From an uncultured Bacteroidota bacterium (GTDB lineage Bacteria > Bacteroidota > Bacteroidia > Flavobacteriales > Flavobacteriaceae), in NCBI GenBank assembly GCA_902602415.1, contig CACKQW010000006.1:1-64000 (forward strand): a stretch of 64,000 nt of DNA. The letters run 5' to 3'. The position numbers and the translations under genes were made by a program. This document shows, in pieces, positions 46,318 to 53,508 of this stretch. Under the pieces are notes generated by a model that was given only the letters and a program-made list of their open reading frames with translations, had not been told where the DNA came from and did no database searches. Positions within the stretch are counted from its first letter, which is position 1. The number at the start of each line of letters is the position of its first letter.

Positions 46318-47059
46318 TTTTAATAAATCTATTGTCGGTTTTTAATTTAAGTGTATCAATATTTTGAAAATAATTTATTAGAACATCCCTCATTTTTATT
46401 TTAAGATCAAAAGTTTTCAAATTCTTTGCAAAAAAATTCATGTTATCCCCACCCTTTAAAAGGTAGTCAGTGGTTACAACATTATAATATTTGTTTGGAT
46501 TTAATTTGTCCCCATTAACATTAAAATCTTTCAAATTGTATTTATTATCAAGATTTATTTGTAATCCATAAATTGGATGAGATTTTCTCTCAAGGATTAA
46601 ATATTCAACCATTTCTTGAATTACATCTCCCTTTAGCTTAAGCAGTAAAATTTGATTTTCAAATGGCATTAATTCAAATGCAGTTTTTTTTGAAATTTCC
46701 CCCTCTGAAATGATTGACCTAATTCCACCCATATTAAGTAGAACTATATCAATATTCTCATCAGAAATTTCATTGTAAATTGGATTGCAAACTTCAAAAG
46801 TTGCATCAGCGAATAAGTTGCTAAGAGTACTATTTAATTCCCCATCTTTTTTTGTGTATTTCATAGGGGAATATGCCAGACTGGTATTTAAATCAGATTG
46901 TAAAATCTGTTGTGTGTAGGGCTCAATAAAAATATTTATGATAGTATCATCTGGAATTTCATGATCAAGTAATTTGTTATCAAAACTTCTATTAGTTTGA
47001 TTGCACGCAATAAATAAGCTTGCACTAATTAAAAAAACTGAAAAAAAAGACTTTTTCAT
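46310..47059 (-). CDS. 5'-nucleotidase C-terminal domain lipoprotein
   Basis: 249-aa lipoprotein (SASLFIACNQ lipobox) corresponding to the substrate-binding C-terminal domain of UshA-like 5'-nucleotidases: NLFADATFEVC, VLLNMGGIRSIISEGEI, FELMPFENQILLLKLKG, YLLKGGDNM. It lacks a catalytic domain; that is supplied by the downstream overlapping gene. The order is reversed relative to the fused protein. Confidence 0.88.
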   Translation of the reverse strand: MKKSFFSVFLISASLFIACNQTNRSFDNKLLDHEIPDDTIINIFIEPYTQQILQSDLNTSLAYSPMKYTKKDGELNSTLSNLFADATFEVCNPIYNEISDENIDIVLLNMGGIRSIISEGEISKKTAFELMPFENQILLLKLKGDVIQEMVEYLILERKSHPIYGLQINLDNKYNLKDFNVNGDKLNPNKYYNVVTTDYLLKGGDNMNFFAKNLKTFDLKIKMRDVLINYFQNIDTLKLKTDNRFIKNE

Positions 47060-47079
47060 ATATCAATAATAAATTTAAT

Positions 47080-47087
47080 TATTTTTG
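47080..47087 (+). promoter_or_regulatory. Putative -7 box of the DUF6913 gene (TATTTTTG)
   Basis: TATTTTTG lies in the 46-base divergent gap and would give a leader of about 13 bases. Confidence 0.4.
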
Positions 47088-47105
47088 TTTATAACACCTT
47101 AAGTC

Positions 47106-47627
47106 ATGATTATAAAGTTCCTTAAAAATAGATCCAATAAAATTTTTATGCAGAGGATTATAGAAAATAGGAAATTTAATTCATCTGCAATAAGAATTAA
47201 AACAGTTGGTATAATTTTTAATCTTGATGAATACAGGGATTATGATGAAATAAAAGAAATTTTTAAAGGATTAGGTGTTCATGAAAATAAAATTAAGTTT
47301 ATTGCTTATATGTCTGAAAATGGAACAAAATTAAATCGTTGGGATTCATATTTTGAAGCTAAAGATTTTGGTTGGAATGGTGTAGTAAACAACTTAGACT
47401 TTATTGAGTTTATTGATTCGGAATTTGATATACTAATAAGCTATTACAGAAAAAATAAATTAGAATTAAATTTTGCAACCGCCTGTTCAAAAGCCAAATT
47501 TAAAATTGGAATTTCTAAGAGTAATGAAAATTTAAATGATTTCACTATTGATATTAGTACTAATTTTACTGAAATATTTGCCAAAGAACTTAGAAAATAT
47601 TTAGAAGGACTTAATATGATTAAATAA
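47106..47627 (+). CDS. Conserved hypothetical protein (DUF6913-like)
   Basis: 173 aa, soluble, no signal peptide. It resembles the DUF6913 family that in flavobacteria sits between the 5'-nucleotidase pair and bamD (family name from memory). Visible features: a basic start (FLKNRSNKIFMQRIIENRK), TVGIIFNLDEYRDYDEI, and LNFATACSKAKFKIGIS near the end. No catalytic motif is recognised. Function unknown. Confidence 0.65.
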   Translation: MIIKFLKNRSNKIFMQRIIENRKFNSSAIRIKTVGIIFNLDEYRDYDEIKEIFKGLGVHENKIKFIAYMSENGTKLNRWDSYFEAKDFGWNGVVNNLDFIEFIDSEFDILISYYRKNKLELNFATACSKAKFKIGISKSNENLNDFTIDISTNFTEIFAKELRKYLEGLNMIK

Positions 47628-47657
47628 TGTTAATTTTAATATCCACAATTTAATTCA

Positions 47658-47665
47658 TAATTTTG
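47658..47665 (+). promoter_or_regulatory. Putative -7 box of the bamD operon (TAATTTTG)
   Basis: TAATTTTGCCC lies 13 bases before the bamD ATG. It starts a tightly spaced run bamD-rpoZ-coaBC-porD-recN. Confidence 0.5.
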
Positions 47666-47678
47666 CCCACCAAAGTCT

Positions 47679-48461
47679 ATGAGAAACTGTTATTTTATTT
47701 TTGTTTTTACATTGATTTTTTCATGTGGAGAATTTCAAAAAGCGCTCAATTCAGACGAGGTATCTGTTAAGTTCAATCTTGGAAGTGAATTATTTGAGCA
47801 AAAGAAATATTCGAAAGCCTCTAGATTATTTTCTCAAATTCTTCCGCAGTATAGAGGAAAACCCCAAGCTCAGAAGTTAACATACATGCAAGCCATGTGT
47901 TTTTATAACACTAAAGATTATAATAGTGCTGCGTACCAAATGGAAAGATTTGTTAATTCTTATCCAGAAAGTGAAAAAGTTGAAGAAATGGCTTTTCTTA
48001 GTGCAAAAAGTTATTATATGCTAGCACCATCTTATTCAAAAGACCCTGCCGATACTCAAATTGCCATTTCAAAATTACAAGATTTTATTGATACATATCC
48101 TAATTCAGATTTCATCCTTGATGCAAATAACCTAGTATTTGAATTAGATTACAGATTAGAATTAAAAGAATTTAACATTGCATTACAGTTTCATAATTTA
48201 ACAGATTATGAAGCATCTATCAAATCTTTTGAAAACTTTATCTTGGATTTTCCAGGATCTGATTTAAGAGAAAAAGCAATGTATTACCGTTTTGATTCTG
48301 CATATCTTCTTGCCATTAATAGTATTTCTAGAAAACAACAGGAAAGAATTAAAAATGCATTGTCATATTACAGATCATTTAAAAATGATTATGGTCAATC
48401 AAAATACATGACAGAGATCGATTTAAAGATTTCTGAATTGAATAAAATTAACAACATATAA
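47679..48461 (+). CDS. bamD: Outer-membrane assembly lipoprotein BamD
   Basis: 260-aa lipoprotein (FTLIFSCGEF lipobox) of tetratricopeptide repeats: NLGSELFEQKKYSKASRLFS, MCFYNTKDYNSAAYQMERF and YEASIKSFENFILDFPGS. It is part of the BAM complex that inserts beta-barrels such as the TonB receptor in this window. It leads an operon with rpoZ and coaBC. Confidence 0.93.
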   Translation: MRNCYFIFVFTLIFSCGEFQKALNSDEVSVKFNLGSELFEQKKYSKASRLFSQILPQYRGKPQAQKLTYMQAMCFYNTKDYNSAAYQMERFVNSYPESEKVEEMAFLSAKSYYMLAPSYSKDPADTQIAISKLQDFIDTYPNSDFILDANNLVFELDYRLELKEFNIALQFHNLTDYEASIKSFENFILDFPGSDLREKAMYYRFDSAYLLAINSISRKQQERIKNALSYYRSFKNDYGQSKYMTEIDLKISELNKINNI

Positions 48462-48469
48462 TTATTATC

Positions 48470-48799
48470 ATGGATATAAAAAAAACAAATGCTTCTCAGA
48501 CAACGAAAACCTATGACAGAGGTGAAATTGAAAATAAAACGCAAAATATATATGAAGCTATTTCAATAATTTCAAAAAGAGCAGAGCAAATTAATGGGGA
48601 TGTCAAGAAAGAATTAATTGATAAATTAGAAGAATTTGCTACCTATAATGATAGTCTAGAAGAAATATTTGAAAATAAAGAGCAAATTGAGGTATCCAAG
48701 TTTTATGAGAGATTACCAAAACCTCACGCTATTGCTGTTCAAGAATGGCTAGAAGATAAAGTTTACCACAGAGATAGCTCTGAAGAAACAGAAGAGTAA
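48470..48799 (+). CDS. rpoZ: RNA polymerase omega subunit (Bacteroidetes type)
   Basis: 109-aa protein with the omega signature NIYEAISIISKRAEQI and a C-terminal acidic region. Bacteroidetes omega proteins diverge from the enteric type but hold this position between bamD and coaBC. It starts 8 bases after bamD and ends one base before coaBC. Confidence 0.85.
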   Translation: MDIKKTNASQTTKTYDRGEIENKTQNIYEAISIISKRAEQINGDVKKELIDKLEEFATYNDSLEEIFENKEQIEVSKFYERLPKPHAIAVQEWLEDKVYHRDSSEETEE

Positions 48800-48800
48800 A

Positions 48801-50006
48801 ATGTCTATCCTTAGGGGTAAAAAAATCCTATTAGGGATTACTGGTGGTATTGCAGCATACAAAACTCCAATACTTGTTAGGTTACTAAAAAAAGCAGGTG
48901 CTGAAATTAAGGTTGTTTTGACAGAGAATGCCAAAGAATTTGTAACTCCACTGTCTTTGTCAACAGTTTCTGAAAATCCAGTGCTATCAAAGTTTAAAGA
49001 TGATGATGAAAATTGGAATAATCACGTCGAACTAGGTCTTTGGTGTGATCTAATGCTTATTTGCCCTGCTACAGCAAATAGTCTATACAAAATGGCAAAC
49101 GGAAACTGCGATAACTTGTTAATTGCAACATATTTGTCCTGTAAATCAAAAATATTTTTTGCTCCAGCCATGGATTTAGATATGTACAAACATGAATCCA
49201 CAAAGCAATCTATTGAAAAGTTAATTAGTTTTGGTAATATTTTAATACCCCCAGACTCTGGAGAACTTGCGAGCGGCTTGGTAGGTGAGGGTAGATTGCC
49301 TGAGCCAAAATCTATAGTTGATTTTCTAATTGCACATTATTCTAAAAACTTACCATTAAAAAATAAAAAAGTTTTAATTACCGCTGGACCAACGCTTGAA
49401 CCAATAGATCCGGTGAGATTTATTTCAAATCATTCATCAGGAAAAATGGGATATAGATTAGCTGAAGAGGCTAAACGTCTAGGTGCATCCGTATGTTTAA
49501 TTAGTGGTCCTAGTAATGAAACTTTAATCGAAACTGGTATCGATTTAGTTAGTGTCAGGACTTCTGATCAGATGGAAAAGGAAGTAATGAACAGATATCA
49601 AAATTCTGATATTGTAATTATGGCGGCTGCAATCAGTGATTATACTCCAAAATCATATTCAAATAAAAAAATTAAAAAAGAATCAGAGTCAAAGGTTTTT
49701 ACTATCGACTTTAAAAAAACAAATGATATTTTATTTAATCTGGGCAAACTAAAAAAGAAACAATTGTTAATAGGATTTGCACTTGAAAATAACAATGAAA
49801 TCAAAAATGCAAAAAAGAAATTAAAAGAAAAAAATCTAGATATAATTGTACTTAATTCTTTAAATGATGAAGGTGCTGCTTTTGGACACGATACAAACAA
49901 AGTCACAATCATTGATGATAATCTTAAAGTAAATCATTATGATTTAAAACCAAAAAGATTTGTTGCTAATGATATATTTGAATATATTTTGAGTAATAAA
50001 TTATGA
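48801..50006 (+). CDS. coaBC: Bifunctional phosphopantothenoylcysteine decarboxylase/synthetase
   Basis: Coenzyme A synthesis, 401 aa. The N-terminal CoaC flavoprotein has GITGGIAAYKTPIL, CPATANSLYKMANGNCD and APAMDLDMYKH; the C-terminal CoaB synthetase has AGPTLEPIDPVRFISNHSSG, MAAAISDYTPK and GFALENNNEI. coaE at 60.6 kb completes the same pathway but is not linked. Its stop overlaps the next start (ATGA). Confidence 0.96.
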   Translation: MSILRGKKILLGITGGIAAYKTPILVRLLKKAGAEIKVVLTENAKEFVTPLSLSTVSENPVLSKFKDDDENWNNHVELGLWCDLMLICPATANSLYKMANGNCDNLLIATYLSCKSKIFFAPAMDLDMYKHESTKQSIEKLISFGNILIPPDSGELASGLVGEGRLPEPKSIVDFLIAHYSKNLPLKNKKVLITAGPTLEPIDPVRFISNHSSGKMGYRLAEEAKRLGASVCLISGPSNETLIETGIDLVSVRTSDQMEKEVMNRYQNSDIVIMAAAISDYTPKSYSNKKIKKESESKVFTIDFKKTNDILFNLGKLKKKQLLIGFALENNNEIKNAKKKLKEKNLDIIVLNSLNDEGAAFGHDTNKVTIIDDNLKVNHYDLKPKRFVANDIFEYILSNKL

Positions 50007-50887
50007 GAAAAATATTTTTAATTTATTTACTTTTCAACTTGTCTTTTTTTTATGGACAGGATTTGAACTGTGAAATTACCATTGATGCTAGACAAACAGG
50101 GCAAGAGAATTTACAAGTTTTCAAATCTTTAGAAAATCAACTTAACGAGTTTATTAATAATAATTCTTGGACTGGAAGATCGGTAAGACCTAATGAGAAG
50201 ATAAATTGTGCCATGTTTTTAAATATATCTTCAATGGATAATGATTCTTTTAATGGAACTCTACAAATACAGGCATCTAGACCTGTCTATAATAGCTCGT
50301 ATTCTTCACCCGTGTATAATTTTAATGATAAAAATTTTAATTTTCGTTACCAAGAGTATCAAAATTTAAATTTTAATCCTAATCAGTTTGAAAATAATCT
50401 TATTTCAATCCTTGCTTTTCATATTTATATGATTTTGGGTATTGATGCTGATACATTTTCTCTTAATGGAGGTACTGGTTATTTTGAAATTGCAAGAGAG
50501 ATTTTAGATTATTCACAAAATCAAGGTTATAAGGGATGGGCATCAAGTGATGGCTTGCAGTCCCGGTATTTTTTGATTGACAATATTTTATCACCTACTT
50601 ACAAAGAGTACAGAGAGGTAATGTATAGTTATCATTTGAGGGGTTTAGACAAAATGGCTGATGAGCCAAAGATGTCAAAAACGATTTTGATCGAACAAAT
50701 GAATGCTTTAAATATAATGCATAGAAGACGTCCAAATTCCTTTTTGATGCGGGTTTTCTTTGATACAAAATCAGAGGAAATTTTTGAAATTTTTAAAGAT
50801 GGTCCCAAGGTTTCCACTTCAAATTTAATTTCAATTTTGAACAGAATATCTCCAAATAACTCAGAAAAATGGAGGAATATAAATTAA
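50003..50887 (+). CDS. porD: PorD/DUF4835 family protein (type IX secretion)
   Basis: 294-aa exported protein (signal LLFNLSFFYGQ) beginning DLNCEITIDARQTGQENLQVF, the start pattern of DUF4835, a family named PorD from type IX secretion work in Porphyromonas. LIDNILSPTYKEYREVMYSYH and PKMSKTILIEQMNAL are further family-like segments. In flavobacteria it regularly sits between coaBC and recN, as here. Its exact role in T9SS is uncertain. Confidence 0.85.
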   Translation: MRKIFLIYLLFNLSFFYGQDLNCEITIDARQTGQENLQVFKSLENQLNEFINNNSWTGRSVRPNEKINCAMFLNISSMDNDSFNGTLQIQASRPVYNSSYSSPVYNFNDKNFNFRYQEYQNLNFNPNQFENNLISILAFHIYMILGIDADTFSLNGGTGYFEIAREILDYSQNQGYKGWASSDGLQSRYFLIDNILSPTYKEYREVMYSYHLRGLDKMADEPKMSKTILIEQMNALNIMHRRRPNSFLMRVFFDTKSEEIFEIFKDGPKVSTSNLISILNRISPNNSEKWRNIN

Positions 50888-50899
50888 ATAGTTTAAGAA

Positions 50900-52552
50900 T
50901 TGTTAAAGTCCATATCCATAAAAAATTATGTATTAATAGATGAGTTGAATATTTCATTTAGTTCTGGTTTTTCTGTAATTACCGGTGAAACTGGTGCAGG
51001 TAAGACGATTTTGGTAGATGGAATATCACTGTTGTTAGGTAAACGAGCAGATTTGTCAGTTAATAGAGATAAAACAAAAAAATGTGTCATAGAGGGAATC
51101 TTTGATATAGGTGCCTATAATTTAAAAACCATTTTTGATGTAAATGAACTCGATTATGATTCGGAAACAATTTTAAGAAGAGAAATAAGTCCTTCTGGTA
51201 AGTCAAGAGCTTTTATTAATGATAGCCCAGTAAATTTACATCAGCTATCAAAAATTGGTTCTAGAATTATTGATATCCACACTCAGCATGAAAATATAAA
51301 TATTTTAGATCAAGATTTTCAATTTGAAATGATTGATGCATTCTCAAACAATAATGAGATTGTTGATGAATTCCGGTTACTTTTTAATCAGTATCAAGAA
51401 CTGCAAAGAAAAATTGAAAAATTGAAGTTAGATAAAGATAACTTGAATCAATCCATAGATTATAATAAGTTTATTTTAAATGAGCTTGATAGTGCCAATC
51501 TTTTTGAGGAAAATTTGGAAGAATTGGAAAAAAATCAAGTATTTCTTTCAAATTTTGAAGTTATTTCTGAGGAACTTTCTTTTATTAATAACTTATTAAT
51601 TGATGAAAATATTGGTATTCAGACAAATATTCAGAAACTATTAAACTCTCTTTCTAAAATTTCAGGCAAAACTGAAAATTTAAATATCTTGTATGAAAGG
51701 GTTTTGAATTTATCTACAGAACTTGATGATATCAACCACGAATTAAATGAACAATTTGAATCCCTAGAAAATAATCCTGAGAAACTTAGCTTATTAATTC
51801 AAAAGATTGACACTGTTAACACTCTTTTGAGAAAGCATTCGGTGAACTCAATAAAAGATCTCAAGCTTGTGAGAGAAGAATTTGCTTCCAAAGTTGATTC
51901 GACGGAGTCCATTGATGAAAAAATTGAAGAATTTGAAATAAAGCTTAATGATTTAAAAGATAAATTATCGAAAATTTCTAAATCAATTACAAGAAAAAGA
52001 ATGGATGCTATCCCTAAATTTACTACTGATATTGAGCTCATATTAAAAGATTTGGGAATGGAAAATGCAAAATTTAAAATAGAATTAAATCCATCCAATA
52101 ATTTTAACTCCTTTGGTATGGATGATATAAATTTTATGTTTCGAGCGAATAAAGGATATGAATTCAAAGACTTAAAATCTAGCGCATCCGGTGGAGAAAT
52201 GTCAAGAATCATGTTGGCTGTTAAATCCATTATCGCAAAGTATAGAAAAATTCCGTCCATAATTTTTGATGAAATTGACACAGGTGTTTCTGGAGCTATT
52301 TCCCAAAAAATGGGACATATTATGAGATCTTTGTCAAAATATGTGCAAACTTTCTCCATCACTCATATTCCTCAAATCGCAGCCATGGGTTCTGCACATT
52401 ATAAGATTTATAAATATGATGAAGATAACATAACAAAAACTACAATCATTAAACTCGCAGAAGAGGAGAGAATTGTTGAAATTGCAAAAATGTTAGAGGG
52501 AAGTAGTATTTCTGAATCTGCCATTAATCATGCAAAGCGGTTAATGAATTAA
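50900..52552 (+). CDS. recN: DNA repair protein RecN
   Basis: 550-aa SMC-like ATPase in double-strand break repair. Walker A ITGETGAGKTILVDGI, long coiled-coil arms (about residues 155-370), ABC signature SASGGEMSRIMLAVKSI and Walker B IIFDEIDTGVSG. TTG start at 50900, 12 bases after porD; no ATG is available upstream of the first strand SISIKNYVLIDEL. Confidence 0.95.
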   Translation: MLKSISIKNYVLIDELNISFSSGFSVITGETGAGKTILVDGISLLLGKRADLSVNRDKTKKCVIEGIFDIGAYNLKTIFDVNELDYDSETILRREISPSGKSRAFINDSPVNLHQLSKIGSRIIDIHTQHENINILDQDFQFEMIDAFSNNNEIVDEFRLLFNQYQELQRKIEKLKLDKDNLNQSIDYNKFILNELDSANLFEENLEELEKNQVFLSNFEVISEELSFINNLLIDENIGIQTNIQKLLNSLSKISGKTENLNILYERVLNLSTELDDINHELNEQFESLENNPEKLSLLIQKIDTVNTLLRKHSVNSIKDLKLVREEFASKVDSTESIDEKIEEFEIKLNDLKDKLSKISKSITRKRMDAIPKFTTDIELILKDLGMENAKFKIELNPSNNFNSFGMDDINFMFRANKGYEFKDLKSSASGGEMSRIMLAVKSIIAKYRKIPSIIFDEIDTGVSGAISQKMGHIMRSLSKYVQTFSITHIPQIAAMGSAHYKIYKYDEDNITKTTIIKLAEEERIVEIAKMLEGSSISESAINHAKRLMN

Positions 52553-52582
52553 TATTATCTTTATAATTTAAAACATTGTATT

Positions 52583-53395
52583 ATGTCTCATAATTTACTT
52601 AAGGGAAAAAAAGGAATTATCTTCGGAGCTTTGGATCCGAATTCGATTGCTTGGGTTACAGCAGAGAGAGTTTTTGAAGAGGGTGGTGCTTTCGTTTTAA
52701 CAAATGCACCTGTAGCGCTGAGAATGGGGCAAATTAATGAATTAGCCAAGAAAACAAATTCTACTGTTATTTCAGCAGATGCTACTTCATTAGATGATCT
52801 TCAAAAGCTTGTACAAGAGTCTATGAAGATTTTAGGTGGTAAAATTGATTTTGTTTTACATTCTATTGGTATGTCAATAAATGTTAGAAAAGGGAAATCC
52901 TACACAGACCAAAATTATGATTGGACGCATAAAGGATTAGATGTTTCAGCAATGTCTTTTCATCGAGTTATGCAAACTCTGTATAAAAATGATGCTATGA
53001 ACGAGTGGGGGAGTATTGTAGCTCTTTCCTACATGGCGGCTCAAAGGGTATTTCCTGACTATAATGATATGGCGGATAACAAGGCATATTTGGAAAGTAT
53101 TGCACGAAGTTTCGGTTATTTCTTTGGAAAAGATAAAAAAGTAAGAGTTAATACCATATCGCAATCTCCAACACCAACTACTGCAGGTCAGGGTGTAAAG
53201 GGATTTGATGGATTCATTAAATATGCAGATAAAATGTCTCCACTTGGGAACGCTACAGCATTAGATTGTGCAAACTATACGGTATCACTTTTCAGTGATT
53301 TGACTAAAAGAGTTACTTTGCAAAACTTATATAATGATGGTGGTTTTAGTAATATGGGTGTGAGTGAAAGTATGATGGATCTTTTAGAAAAGTAG
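52583..53395 (+). CDS. fabI: Enoyl-[acyl-carrier-protein] reductase
   Basis: Last reductive step of fatty-acid elongation, 270-aa short-chain dehydrogenase. GKKGIIFGALDPNSIAW is the cofactor loop of the enoyl reductases, and the catalytic pattern Tyr-x6-Lys is seen in FPDYNDMADNKAYLES, followed by ISQSPTPTTAGQGVKG. It is the last gene of the bamD-recN stretch. Confidence 0.95.
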   Translation: MSHNLLKGKKGIIFGALDPNSIAWVTAERVFEEGGAFVLTNAPVALRMGQINELAKKTNSTVISADATSLDDLQKLVQESMKILGGKIDFVLHSIGMSINVRKGKSYTDQNYDWTHKGLDVSAMSFHRVMQTLYKNDAMNEWGSIVALSYMAAQRVFPDYNDMADNKAYLESIARSFGYFFGKDKKVRVNTISQSPTPTTAGQGVKGFDGFIKYADKMSPLGNATALDCANYTVSLFSDLTKRVTLQNLYNDGGFSNMGVSESMMDLLEK

Positions 53396-53470
53396 TAGTA
53401 CTTACTATTATTTCGTAAATTTTTTCTACTTTTTATTAATTACGATTATTCAATTAAAATTATTTTTTAA

Positions 53471-53508
53471 ATTGTATACGGATTAGTAATCAATAAAAAT
53501 TATACAAT
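53471..53508 (+). promoter_or_regulatory. 8-bp inverted repeat spanning the start codon of the 999-aa cargo gene
   Basis: ATTGTATA at 53471-53478 and its exact complement TATACAAT at 53501-53508; the second arm includes the AT of the start codon. It may be an operator or an RNA stem hiding the start. Could be chance in AT-rich DNA. Confidence 0.35.

Noticed and set aside
52946-53164. 72-aa minus-strand ORF in fabI
   Set aside because: Antisense shadow of a conserved gene, without its own promoter or family features.
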